Both the position numbers and the translations under genes were made by a program. 64,000 bases of DNA from positions 83,024-147,023 of the forward strand of contig DASXUC010000071.1 in NCBI GenBank assembly GCA_036505015.1, read 5' to 3'. The first letter of the stretch is position 1. Every line of letters begins with the position of its first letter. This stretch comes from DASXUC01 sp036505015. GTDB taxonomy: Bacteria > Sysuimicrobiota > Sysuimicrobiia > Sysuimicrobiales > Kaftiobacteriaceae. The notes under the pieces are model-generated. The model did no database searches, was not told the origin of the DNA, and saw only the letters and a program-made list of their open reading frames with translations. Below are positions 26,584 through 35,116 of this stretch, one piece after another.

Positions 26584-27363
26584 TTATCCCGCAGTTGCGG
26601 TTTTCCGTGTCCCCAGGTAGGCCTCCACGACGCGCGGATCCTGCTGGATTTGCTCCGGAGGCCCTTCCGCAATCTTCAACCCGTAGTCCAGCACCGTCAC
26701 CCGCTCCGACACGCCCATCACCACGCGCATGTTGTGCTCGATGAGCAGGATGGTCAACCCCAGGTCCTTGCGCAGGGTGCGAAGGAAACGCATCAACGTC
26801 TGCGCCTCGGTCGGACTCATCCCGGCGGTGGGCTCGTCGAGCAGCAGCAGCCGCGGCTCGGACGCTAGCGCGCGACCGATCTCCAGCCGCCGCTGGTCGC
26901 CGTACGGAAGATTCTTGCCGAGCTCATCGCCTTTGCCCTGCAGGCCGATCAGCCGCAGGAGTTCCTGCGCCCGCTTCAGGGCCGCATGCTCGACCTGATG
27001 AAACCTCGGCGTTCTCCACAGGACGTCAAACACCGTGAGTTTGAGCCGGGAGTGCATTCCAATCAGGATGTTCTCCAGCACCGTCATGTTTGTAAACAGG
27101 CGGATGTTCTGAAACGTCCGGCACATCCCCAGCGTAGTGATCTGATCGGCGCGCAGCCCGATCAGCTCGTGGCCGTCGAACCGCACGCTGCCCTCTTCGG
27201 GACGATAGACGCCGGTGAACACGTTGAACAGCGTCGTCTTGCCGGCGCCGTTGGGGCCGATGATCGACGCGATCATGCCCTCCTCGAGGTCGAAGTCGAC
27301 CTGGCTGACGGCGACCAGACCGCCGAAGCGTTTCGTCACCCCGCGCGACTCGAAGATCGGCAC
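26584..27363 (-). CDS. livG: Branched-chain amino-acid ABC transporter ATPase LivG
   Basis: A 259-aa ABC ATPase. Walker A is GPNGAGKTTLFNVFTG, GMCRTFQNIRLFTNMTVLENI is the LivG-type Q-loop region, the signature region is YGDQRRLEIGRALA in place of canonical LSGGQ, Walker B is RLLLLDEPTAGMSP and the switch His is in LLIEHNM. The altered signature is normal for LivG. ATG 27363 immediately follows the livM stop without a gap. It pairs with LivF beneath LivH and LivM. Confidence 0.95.
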   Translation of the reverse strand: MPIFESRGVTKRFGGLVAVSQVDFDLEEGMIASIIGPNGAGKTTLFNVFTGVYRPEEGSVRFDGHELIGLRADQITTLGMCRTFQNIRLFTNMTVLENILIGMHSRLKLTVFDVLWRTPRFHQVEHAALKRAQELLRLIGLQGKGDELGKNLPYGDQRRLEIGRALASEPRLLLLDEPTAGMSPTEAQTLMRFLRTLRKDLGLTILLIEHNMRVVMGVSERVTVLDYGLKIAEGPPEQIQQDPRVVEAYLGTRKTATAG

Positions 27364-28740
27364 CTACGAGCTCCCCCGGTCCACTGAGTCCAACACCTCG
27401 GCGGCGATCTGCTCTTTCTCGCGCGCCGCCTCTTCGAACTCCATCTTACGCCGGCGGGACGGGATGATGCCCTGCGGTCGGAAAATCATCATCAGCACGA
27501 GGATGATCCCAAACACCATGCGCTCGTACTTCGCCGGCTCCAGCTGGGGCGGCAGGTTGGCCAGATTGAATCCAAGAATCGTCACGCCCGCGTTCTTCCA
27601 TTCGTTCAACGTCAGCGAGAATTGTTTGAGGATCTGCAGATTCAGGATGGTCACGGTCGTGGCGCCGAGGATCGCTCCCGGGATGCTGCCCATGCCGCCC
27701 AGGATGATCATCGCGAGGACGCCGATCGATTCCAGGAACGTGAACGACTCGGGATTGATGAAGAACTGTTTGGCCGCAAACAGGACCCCCATGGCGCCCG
27801 CGAACGAAGCCCCGGCGGCAAACGCGAGGAGCTTCATGCGCACCAGCGGCACACCCATCGCGATCGCGGCCGATTCGTCTTCACGGATGGCCTCCCAGGC
27901 CCGGCCGATGTGGGAGTTCTTGAACCGGTTGGTGACCGTGATCACGATCCCAACGACCAGCAGCACGATGAAGTAGAAATACACCGGGTAGATCTGCGCT
28001 GGAGTGGCCTCCACATGCAGCAGCCCGAGCGCCCACTGAATGGGCGCGATCGGCGGCCGCCCAATTGGGGTAATACCGATAGGGCCGTTCGTGAAGTTGA
28101 GCGGATGGTCGAGGTTGTTGGCCAGCACCCGGATCATCTCACCGAACCCAAGCGTCACGATCGCCAGGTAGTCGCCCCGCAGCCGCAGCACCGGCAGCCC
28201 CAGCAGCACGCCGGTGAGCGCCGCCACCGCGACAGCGACAAGGAGAAACGCAAAGAACCACCATGTGCCCGACGGCGACAACCCGCCCAGCGGGAAGATA
28301 CCGCTCAGTTGCGGCCAGGTCTTGAGCAGCTGGCCCGACCCAAAGATCGCCCACGTATACGCGCCCACCGCGTAGAATGCCACGTACCCCAGATCGAGCA
28401 GCCCGGCTAATCCGACGACGATGTTCAATCCCAGGGCCAGCGCCACGAAAATTCCAACCTGCGTCGCCACCTCCATGTAGAACCCGTTGCGCGTGCCCAG
28501 AAACGGCATCAGCAGAGCCAGGGTCACGCCCATCCCGGCCGCCTTGAACCATCCAGGGAGCTCAAAATAGTACAACAGCAGCAGCGCCCCGAAAAACAGC
28601 AGGAACAGCGGCAGCGAGCGCGGAGTATTGGCGACCAAAGCGGCGGTGCCCAGAATGTATGTGGTCGCGATCGCCATCGCCACTGCAGGGCGGCGCAGCG
28701 CGGCGCGGACGCCGGCAAGCGCCCGATTAGAGCTTCTCAC
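27364..28740 (-). CDS. livM: Branched-chain amino-acid ABC transporter permease LivM
   Basis: A 458-aa permease with about ten membrane helices. GLNIVVGLAGLLDLGYVAFYAVGAYTWA and GRAWEAIREDESAAIAMGVP (the EAA-like coupling loop) are LivM signatures, and GGMGSIPGAILGA follows. The N-terminal 90 residues carry extra hydrophobic segments compared with shorter LivM proteins. A charged C-terminal tail follows GIIPSRRRKMEFEEAAREKE. The GTG start at 28740 overlaps livH by 14 nt. Confidence 0.93.
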   Translation of the reverse strand: MRSSNRALAGVRAALRRPAVAMAIATTYILGTAALVANTPRSLPLFLLFFGALLLLYYFELPGWFKAAGMGVTLALLMPFLGTRNGFYMEVATQVGIFVALALGLNIVVGLAGLLDLGYVAFYAVGAYTWAIFGSGQLLKTWPQLSGIFPLGGLSPSGTWWFFAFLLVAVAVAALTGVLLGLPVLRLRGDYLAIVTLGFGEMIRVLANNLDHPLNFTNGPIGITPIGRPPIAPIQWALGLLHVEATPAQIYPVYFYFIVLLVVGIVITVTNRFKNSHIGRAWEAIREDESAAIAMGVPLVRMKLLAFAAGASFAGAMGVLFAAKQFFINPESFTFLESIGVLAMIILGGMGSIPGAILGATTVTILNLQILKQFSLTLNEWKNAGVTILGFNLANLPPQLEPAKYERMVFGIILVLMMIFRPQGIIPSRRRKMEFEEAAREKEQIAAEVLDSVDRGSS

Positions 28741-29698
28741 GCACCACCTCGCCGAGTAATCCGCGCGGCCGGAAGATGAGGATCAAAATGAGTACGCTGA
28801 AAGCGAAAATGTCTTTGTACTCCGCCCCGAACGCCCCGCCGGTCAGCAGCGACATGTACGAGGCGGCGAACGTCTCGAGCAGACCGAGGACGACCCCGCC
28901 CAGCATGGCGCCCGGGATGTTCCCGATGCCTCCCAGCACGGCCGCGGTGAACGCCTTGATCCCCGGGATGAAGCCGGTGTACGGGTTGATCGTGCCGAAC
29001 TGGATGCCGAACAGCGCCCCCGCCGCGCCCCCCATCATGCCGCCGATGAGAAAGGTCAGCGAAATCATGCGGTTCACGTTGATACCCATCAGCCCTGCCG
29101 TGGCCTGGTCCTCCGCGACCGCCCGGATCGCCTTGCCCAGTTTGGTGCGGCCCACGAACAGGCTCAGGCCGACGAGCATCAGGATCGAAACCAGGATGAG
29201 CGTGATGGATTTGACGGAAATATCGACACTGCCGACCAGGGTGACCCGCTGGTTAAAAAATTCTACTGTTGGATAGGTGAGGAAGAACGCGTTGCGCCAG
29301 AGCGACTCCGTCAAGCGAATGGCATCCTGCAGGAAAAATGACACGCCGATCGCCGAGATCAGCGGCACGAGCCGGGGGGCGCCGCGCAGCGGGCGGTAGG
29401 CGACCCGCTCCACGGACACCGCCAGCGCGCCGCTCACGGCCATGGACCCGGCGAGGATGATCACCAGCAGGGGAATTGCAGGCACGGCCCCCAGCGCCCC
29501 CGTGGACTGCATGATCAACAGGATCTCCGCGCCCACAAACGCGCCCATCACGAAGATCTCGCTGTGCGCGAAGTTGATCATCTCCAGGACCCCGTAGACC
29601 ATCGTGTAGCCGAGGGCGATCAGCGCGTAGACAAAACCCAAGGTGAGGCCGTCGACGAGGACCTGGGGAAAGATTCGGATCAGAATATCCCAGTCCAT
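28727..29698 (-). CDS. livH: Branched-chain amino-acid ABC transporter permease LivH
   Basis: A 323-aa permease with about eight helices. LGFVYALIALGYTMVYGVLEMINFAHSEIFVMGAF is the LivH N-terminal signature. GKAIRAVAEDQATAGLMGINVNR is the cytoplasmic loop that contacts the ATPase, and FTAAVLGGIGNIPGAMLGG follows. It lies 100 nt downstream of the binding-protein gene and overlaps livM by 14 nt. Confidence 0.95.
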   Translation of the reverse strand: MDWDILIRIFPQVLVDGLTLGFVYALIALGYTMVYGVLEMINFAHSEIFVMGAFVGAEILLIMQSTGALGAVPAIPLLVIILAGSMAVSGALAVSVERVAYRPLRGAPRLVPLISAIGVSFFLQDAIRLTESLWRNAFFLTYPTVEFFNQRVTLVGSVDISVKSITLILVSILMLVGLSLFVGRTKLGKAIRAVAEDQATAGLMGINVNRMISLTFLIGGMMGGAAGALFGIQFGTINPYTGFIPGIKAFTAAVLGGIGNIPGAMLGGVVLGLLETFAASYMSLLTGGAFGAEYKDIFAFSVLILILIFRPRGLLGEVVREKL

Positions 29699-29798
29699 CA
29701 GCGAATGCCTGGGCGGGGGAAGCGCGGAAACGGGGAGAGAGGGGCCAGCACGCGGCCCCCCTCCCTGTCCTCGAGCACCCTCAGGACCTCCGCTCCGC

Positions 29799-31004
29799 CT
29801 ACTTCTTCAATGCGGGCGGGTTGATCTTCAGGGTTTTGATGAGTTTGTTCTGCCCCCACTTGGCCGGATCCGCGCTGACGACCTGGATCACGAAGTAAAC
29901 GGCCGGCACGGGGTCACCCTTGTTGTCGAACGTGTATGTCGCGGTCAGCCCCTTGAAGTTCTTCACGTTCCGCACGGCTGCGGTTACCTGTGCGCGCGAG
30001 GGCTTCTTGCCGCCGTTCGCCTTGGCCGCATTCGCGATCGCGGTGAGACCGATCCAGCACGAGTCGTAGGCCTGGGCCGCAAACGGCTCAGGATCGCGGC
30101 CAAACTTCGCTTTGAAGTCCGTCACGAACTTCGCCGCCCCGGGGTAGAAGGACGGCGGGCCCGCGACCGTCGTGTAGTACATTCCGACGATCGCGTCACC
30201 GGCGATCTTCGCCAAGTCCGACGAGTCCATGCCGTCGGGGCCCATGAAGGTGGCCTTGACGCCCTTCGCGCGTGCCTGCTTGAAGAACACGCCGGCCTGG
30301 TCGTAGATGCCGCCGAAGTAGATCAAGTCGACATTGCGCGCGGCAATCGGGATGAGAATCGGGTCGAAGTTGGCCTTCTCCTCGGTTCCCTCGAAGCCCA
30401 AGACCTTGATGCCTTTGAGCGAGGCGGATGCCTTGAAGAACTCGGCGACGCCCTGACCGTACGCGGTCTTGTCGTGGAGTACGTACGCGGTCTTGCTCTT
30501 CAGGGTGCCGGAGGCGAACTCCGCGCCGACGTTGCCCTGCACGTCGTCCCGGCCCACGACGCGGCTGACGTTCTTGTAGCCGCGGTCGGTGACGAGCGGG
30601 TTCGTGTTCGCGGGGGAGATCATCGCCAGGTCCGAGTCTTTGTAGACTTCGGACGACGGGATCGCCACGCCGGAGTTCAGGTGGCCGACCACGAGCAAGA
30701 TGTCGGGATCGGTGACAAGGTTCCGTGCGTTGGCCACGCCCACATCGGGCTTAGCCTGATCGTCAAACGGCACCAGCTGAACTTTGAACCCCAGGCTGGT
30801 GAGGATCTTGCCCTGTTGATTAATGCACAACTGCGCTCCGTCCTTGATCCCGGTGCCCAGCGTGGACTGTCCGCCGGAGAGCGGGCTCTGCGTGGCGATC
30901 TTGATGACGTTCTGCTGCGCGCTGACCGGCGTGTTCGCCGGGATCAGCAGCGCCGCAACGAGCGCCAGGACCGCGAGCGTGACCGGAATCCGAAATCGCT
31001 TCAT
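29799..31004 (-). CDS. livK: Branched-chain amino-acid ABC transporter substrate-binding protein
   Basis: A 401-aa secreted binding protein starting at ATG 31004. The signal peptide FRIPVTLAVLALVAALLIP ends at about NTPVSAQQ. Mature motifs of the Leu/Ile/Val-binding type I fold include IKIATQSPLSGGQSTLG, LVVGHLNSGVAIPSSEVY, MISPANTNPLVTDRGYKNVSR and KTAYVLHDKTAYGQG. The reading frame is open 43 codons further, but those residues are not protein-like, and AAGGAGGGAGAG lies upstream of ATG 31004. It is first in the liv operon; the 215-nt region upstream shows no promoter I can support. Confidence 0.93.
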   Translation of the reverse strand: MKRFRIPVTLAVLALVAALLIPANTPVSAQQNVIKIATQSPLSGGQSTLGTGIKDGAQLCINQQGKILTSLGFKVQLVPFDDQAKPDVGVANARNLVTDPDILLVVGHLNSGVAIPSSEVYKDSDLAMISPANTNPLVTDRGYKNVSRVVGRDDVQGNVGAEFASGTLKSKTAYVLHDKTAYGQGVAEFFKASASLKGIKVLGFEGTEEKANFDPILIPIAARNVDLIYFGGIYDQAGVFFKQARAKGVKATFMGPDGMDSSDLAKIAGDAIVGMYYTTVAGPPSFYPGAAKFVTDFKAKFGRDPEPFAAQAYDSCWIGLTAIANAAKANGGKKPSRAQVTAAVRNVKNFKGLTATYTFDNKGDPVPAVYFVIQVVSADPAKWGQNKLIKTLKINPPALKK

Positions 31005-31219
31005 CCTGTGCTCTCCCTCCTTCGTAGTCTGTGACGGCCTGCCAACCTCTCGTGCCTGCCCGCCTGCACCCCCCCTTCTCCGCACCCCACAGCCTCGGCG
31101 CACTGCAAGGCCCCGGGCGTGATTCCCCTCCACGAAGAAAACAATAGCGATACTCCGTGAGTGTGCGTATACGTTCGCCGCCCCGCTGGCCCCTCCTCCC
31201 CCTCCAGCCGTCCGCGCCC

Positions 31220-31543
31220 CTAAGGCGGCGCCCGCCGCAGCAGCCGCAGCTGCCCCGCGATGTCACCGATGGCTTCCACGTTCTCCTGCATCGAGTCACG
31301 CAGTTCTTCCAGGGCTCCCGGATCGCGTGCCACCCGCCCCGCGACCATGTCGTTGAGAATCTCCACCACCGCCGCCGAACGCTTCTCCACGTCGTCGAGC
31401 GCCTCCAGTATGCCGCCGATTGACGCCGGGGATGCCGGCACCGGGGGAGGCGGCTTGAGGATCCACCCGACCGCCGCCCCCGCCAGGAGGCCCGCCACAG
31501 CCACCGCCGCGACACGCACCCGCGCCCCGCTGCCCACCTTCAT
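31220..31543 (-). CDS. Small membrane-anchored coiled-coil protein, unknown
   Basis: A 107-aa protein with a basic N-terminus, one membrane helix or uncleaved signal (about residues 10-30, VAAVAVAGLLAGAAVGWIL), a Pro-rich linker (KPPPPVPASP) and a heptad-like helical segment (about 45-100) rich in Glu, Asp and Leu. No family was recognised. It lies 6 nt after the proline dehydrogenase gene and upstream of livK. A membrane-tethered helical bundle is all that can be inferred. Confidence 0.5.
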   Translation of the reverse strand: MKVGSGARVRVAAVAVAGLLAGAAVGWILKPPPPVPASPASIGGILEALDDVEKRSAAVVEILNDMVAGRVARDPGALEELRDSMQENVEAIGDIAGQLRLLRRAPP

Positions 31544-31549
31544 CGAAGG

Positions 31550-32476
31550 CTATCCTCCCCCGCGCTCGGCGATCAGATTGCGCAGTACGAAGCCCACATT
31601 GGCCGGACGCTCCGCGAGCCGGCGCATGAAATAGGGAAACCACTGCCGCCCGAACGGCACGTACACCCGCATGCGGTATCTCTGCCGGACGATCTGCTCT
31701 TGGAGGTCCCGGCGGATGCCGTAGAGCATCTGGAACTCGAACCGGTCGGCGGGAATCCCCCGTGCCGCGGCGTGCGTCTTCGTATGCTCGATCAGCGCCT
31801 CGTCGTGGGTCGCGATCGCGGGATACGGCGCGGCGTCGAGCACCCGCTCGGCCAGGCGCCGGAACGACGCATCGACGTCGGCTTTGCGGGGATAGGCAAT
31901 CTCCGCGGGCTCGGCGTAGGCCCCTTTCACCAGTCGGACGCTGGGGTGCAGGGGCAACAGCTCCTCCAGGTCCCGCGCCGTGCGGTACAGGTACGACTGC
32001 AGGACGATCCCCACGTTGTCGAACCCCTCGCCGCGCAGGCCACGATACAGCGCCAGCGTGCGGTCCACGCAGGCGGAACTCTCCATGTCGATGCGCACGA
32101 AGTTGCCATCGCCCCGCGCCGCGCCGACAATTTCCCGCAGGAACTGCGCGCAGGCAGCCGGGTCGACGTCGAGCCCCAGCTGGGTGAGCTTCAGCGAGAT
32201 GTTGCCTTCCACATGCTGCCGGGCGATTCCATCCAGGATGCCGCGGTAATCCGCCGCCGCGGCGGCGGCACTGGGCAGATCGGACACCTTTTCGCCGAGG
32301 TGGTCGAGGCTCGCGGTCATGCCGCGCGCGTTCAGATCGCGGACGGCGGCCATCGCGTCGCTGAGGTCCTCGCCCGCGACGAACCGCCGGGCCGCGCGCC
32401 GGGCCGCGCCTAATTCCAGCACAGCTTTGTGCACGTCCGTATTTTCTGAGAGGTACAGAAAGAGCTGTCTTAACAA
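31550..32476 (-). CDS. Proline dehydrogenase (monofunctional PRODH)
   Basis: A 308-aa FAD-dependent enzyme that oxidises proline to pyrroline-5-carboxylate. The TIM-barrel signatures are ARRFVAGEDLSDAMAAVRDL, MTASLDHLGEKV, ISLKLTQLGLDVD, RIDMESSACVDRTL, GIVLQSYLYRT, VRLVKGAYAEPAEIAYP and FEFQMLYGIRRDLQ. TTG 32476, with AGGGA upstream, begins just before the conserved N-terminus. The longer reading from TTG 32530 only adds Gly-Lys-Thr triplets translated from an intergenic repeat. The gene is downstream of glutamate dehydrogenase, fitting a proline-glutamate catabolic route; no P5C dehydrogenase is in the window. Confidence 0.92.
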   Translation of the reverse strand: MLRQLFLYLSENTDVHKAVLELGAARRAARRFVAGEDLSDAMAAVRDLNARGMTASLDHLGEKVSDLPSAAAAAADYRGILDGIARQHVEGNISLKLTQLGLDVDPAACAQFLREIVGAARGDGNFVRIDMESSACVDRTLALYRGLRGEGFDNVGIVLQSYLYRTARDLEELLPLHPSVRLVKGAYAEPAEIAYPRKADVDASFRRLAERVLDAAPYPAIATHDEALIEHTKTHAAARGIPADRFEFQMLYGIRRDLQEQIVRQRYRMRVYVPFGRQWFPYFMRRLAERPANVGFVLRNLIAERGGG

Positions 32477-32480
32477 CTGC

Positions 32481-32578
32481 GTCTTCCCTGTCTTCCCGGT
32501 CCTCCCAGTCTTCCCCGTCTCAAGCTGCAATGGATAGCGGACGGGGGAGACGAAGAAGACAGGGTAGACTGGGTAGAC
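32481..32578. repeat. Tandem-word inverted repeat, locus d (9-nt word)
   Basis: Arm 1 (32481-32519) is GTCTTCCCT, GTCTTCCCG, GTCCTCCCA, GTCTTCCCC, GTC. Arm 2 (32540-32578) is the imperfect inverse, ending in GGGTAGAC words. The arms enclose a 20-nt loop. It fills the gap between gdhA and the proline dehydrogenase gene. Its 9-nt period equals three codons, so it reads as GKT repeats in frame with the enzyme. Confidence 0.8.
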
Positions 32579-32582
32579 GCTC

Positions 32583-33851
32583 TTACGGGTAGATGCCGCG
32601 GGTCATAAGCGCCTCCGCAACTCGCTCGATCGCGCGAATCAATGCCCCCGTGCGCAGCGAGACCCGCTGGTCCTGCGACGTCTTCCAGACCTGTGCGAAG
32701 CTGCGCACCATGATGCGCTCGAGGTTCTGGTTCACTTCCTCCTCGGTCCAGAAGAACTGCTGCAGTCCCTGGACCCACTCGAAGTAGGACACCACCACGC
32801 CGCCGGCGTTGGCGAGAATGTCGGGGGCCACGACGATTTTCCGATCGTCGAAGATCTCATCGGCGTCGGGCGTCAGCGGACCGTTGGCCCCTTCGACGAT
32901 CATCTTGGCCTTCACGCGCGGAGCGTTCTCCCCGGTGATCTGACCCTCCAGCGCGCTGGGCACCAGGATGTCGCAGGGCAGTTCCACCAGCTCCTCGTTC
33001 GACACGGTCTTCGAGCCCGGAAAGCCGGCCACGGATCCGTGTTCGTCTTTGTGCCGCAGCAGCGCCCGCGGGTCGATGCCTTCGGGATTGTACGCGCCGC
33101 CGCCGGAATCGCTGGCGGCGACGATCCGGCAGCCCTGATCGTGCAGCAGGTACGCGCTGACGGACCCCACGTTACCGTAGCCCTGGACGACAACCTTCGC
33201 ACCCGCCAGCGGCATCCCGATCTGGCGGCTCAGCTCGCGGGCGATGAACATCACGCCGCGGCCGGTGGCCTCGGTGCGCCCGAACGAGCCACCGATGGAG
33301 AGCGGCTTGCCGGTTACCACCGACGGGGTGGAGTGGCCGCGGTGCATCGAGAACGTGTCCATGATCCACGCCATCGTCTGGGGGTTGGTGCCGACGTCGG
33401 GGGCGGGAATGTCGCCTTCCGGGCTCATCAGGATGCTGATCTCCGTCGCGTAGCGGCGGGTAAGGTGCTCCAGCTCGTCGCGCGACAGCTCTTTGGGATT
33501 CACCACCACGCCGCCCTTGGCTCCGCCGTAGGGCAGCCCCACGACGGCGCACTTCCAGGTCATCCACATCGCCAGCGCCCGCACTTCGTTCAGCGTCACG
33601 TCCGGGTGGTACCGGATACCGCCTTTGGTCGGTCCCAGCACGGTGCTGTGGTGCACGCGGTATCCGGTGAAGATGCGGACTGAGCCGTCGTCCATCTTGA
33701 CGGGAAAGTTGACCGTCAACTCGCGCTTCGGGTAGGCGAGGAACTCACGGATCCCGCGCTTCAGCGGCAGGTAGTCCGCCGCGATGTTGAACTGCCGCAG
33801 CGCCATCTGCCAGGGATCTTCCCGCGGAGTCATCACCAGCGTTTGTGCCAT
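32583..33851 (-). CDS. gdhA: Glu/Leu/Phe/Val family dehydrogenase (glutamate dehydrogenase)
   Basis: A 422-aa enzyme of the hexameric glutamate dehydrogenase length, interconverting glutamate and 2-oxoglutarate plus ammonium. Substrate-domain motifs are GGIRYHPDVTLNEVRALAMW, MTWKCAVVGLPYGGAKGGV (Lys-rich catalytic segment) and PAPDVGTNPQTMAWIMDTF. The Rossmann motif is VVQGYGNVGSV, and the C-terminal helix has VVVSYFEWVQGLQ. Cofactor preference is not clear from sequence. It heads the unit with proline dehydrogenase, separated by repeat d, and is preceded by repeat e. Confidence 0.95.
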   Translation of the reverse strand: MAQTLVMTPREDPWQMALRQFNIAADYLPLKRGIREFLAYPKRELTVNFPVKMDDGSVRIFTGYRVHHSTVLGPTKGGIRYHPDVTLNEVRALAMWMTWKCAVVGLPYGGAKGGVVVNPKELSRDELEHLTRRYATEISILMSPEGDIPAPDVGTNPQTMAWIMDTFSMHRGHSTPSVVTGKPLSIGGSFGRTEATGRGVMFIARELSRQIGMPLAGAKVVVQGYGNVGSVSAYLLHDQGCRIVAASDSGGGAYNPEGIDPRALLRHKDEHGSVAGFPGSKTVSNEELVELPCDILVPSALEGQITGENAPRVKAKMIVEGANGPLTPDADEIFDDRKIVVAPDILANAGGVVVSYFEWVQGLQQFFWTEEEVNQNLERIMVRSFAQVWKTSQDQRVSLRTGALIRAIERVAEALMTRGIYP

Positions 33852-33876
33852 TCCTGTTCCTCCTCAGGACTTAGGC

Positions 33877-33927
33877 GTCAGGTGTCAGGTGGCAAATCTG
33901 AAATCCGAGACCTGACATCTTGACACC
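33877..33927. repeat. Tandem-word inverted repeat, locus e (7-nt word)
   Basis: GTCAGGT is repeated twice at 33877-33890. The inverse arm ACCTGACA..TTGACACC lies at 33910-33927, with a 19-nt A-rich loop. It occupies the spacer between the deacetylase stop and the gdhA start. Confidence 0.7.
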
Positions 33928-33931
33928 GTGT

Positions 33932-35116
33932 TTAGTGGACTACGGTCGAAATCGGTACCAGTTCCACGCCCTGCCCTTCAAACTCCTCAAGCATCCCCAG
34001 CAGCACCTTCGCCGTCTGGCGTTGGGCGTGCCCGATGGCGATCACCGCGCCACGCTGTTTCGCCAGCGCGATCAGCCGAACGAGCTGCGCGCGGATCGCG
34101 ACCGGATCATCGTCATTGTCGAGGAACACGGCACGAATCCCGGTGGGGATGTCCATCTCTCTGGCCAGGCGGCCGGCGATCGAACGCCGCGAGGTCATGC
34201 TGTCCACGAAGATCAGGCGGCGCTCTTGGATCACGCCCAACACCGCGCGCATCACGCGTTCGTCGGTGGTGCCCTTAGAGCCCATGTGGTTGTTGACGCC
34301 GACGGCCCCTGGGACGTCGAGCAGATCGGCGCGCACGGTGGCCGCGATCTCCTCGGCGGGCATCTCCGACCGGATCCCCCCGGGACCCAAGTTCAACGAC
34401 GCATCTTCCGGTTCCAACGGCAGGTGGAGAAATACCTCCAGCCCGGCCGCGTGGGCTCGCTCCGTCACCGCTTTCGAATAGCGCAACCCGGGAAGCACTG
34501 AGACGACCACCGGACGCTGCAAGGCGATGATGGCCTCCAAATCCGTCACACTGCCGCCCGCATCGTCGAAGATGATCGCCACCCGGGCGCGCGGCGAGAC
34601 GGGGACCAGCAGGCGAATTTCGTGGGTCACCAGGGGACGGTCCCCCTGGAGCACCCCGACGTTGAGCGTGGTCGCAGAGCGGGAAAGCAACTTCCCCCCT
34701 GCGGCTTCCACTTCCTTCTTGAGGATCTCGTGGACCGCGGGAAGACCCATCGACGTGGTGACGTCAACGCGGTGCAGGACCCAGATGTATTCCCGGTTCC
34801 CCTGCAGCTGGGTCGCCCGGTCTGCCGATACGCGCCGGAGCGTTCCGACCCGACGCAAGGCGTGGTCAACAGCCGCATCGAGGGCGCGCTGATTCAGGGT
34901 GAGCGGTGTCGGTGGGACCGGAGCCACCGGGACGGGAGCCGGTCCGCGTCTCGAGGGCGACTCCGGTTGGGCGGCCGGCGGTGACGGCGCCCGCGCGGCC
35001 GGGCGGCAGCCGGGGAGGAGCGCGCCCAACGCGACCCCTGCGGCGACCACGCCGACCGCCAGGAGTGCGAGAGGGACCCGCCTCCCGGCGGCCCGGCGGC
35101 GTCGAGATCCGGCCAT
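33932..35116 (-). CDS. Divergent polysaccharide deacetylase family protein (YibQ-like)
   Basis: A 394-aa protein with an N-terminal membrane anchor (about residues 14-36), a Pro/Ala-rich linker and a C-terminal divergent deacetylase (NodB-related) domain. Signatures are RVAIIFDDAGGSVTDLEAI (metal-site DD), PVVVSVLPGLRYSKAVTERAHAAGLEVFLHLPLEP, GVNNHMGSKGTTDERVM and IAIGHAQRQT. YibQ-type proteins commonly sit with FtsEX, EnvC and CtpA, as here. The ATG overlaps the ctpA stop (shared base 35116). Catalysis in this family is not well established; a cell-wall role follows from context. Confidence 0.88.
   Translation of the reverse strand: MAGSRRRRAAGRRVPLALLAVGVVAAGVALGALLPGCRPAARAPSPPAAQPESPSRRGPAPVPVAPVPPTPLTLNQRALDAAVDHALRRVGTLRRVSADRATQLQGNREYIWVLHRVDVTTSMGLPAVHEILKKEVEAAGGKLLSRSATTLNVGVLQGDRPLVTHEIRLLVPVSPRARVAIIFDDAGGSVTDLEAIIALQRPVVVSVLPGLRYSKAVTERAHAAGLEVFLHLPLEPEDASLNLGPGGIRSEMPAEEIAATVRADLLDVPGAVGVNNHMGSKGTTDERVMRAVLGVIQERRLIFVDSMTSRRSIAGRLAREMDIPTGIRAVFLDNDDDPVAIRAQLVRLIALAKQRGAVIAIGHAQRQTAKVLLGMLEEFEGQGVELVPISTVVH

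Noticed and set aside
26564..26593. TGCGGGA/TCCCGCA hairpin between livG and livF as another repeat-family member
   Set aside because: It has no internal word repetition; an ordinary weak hairpin.
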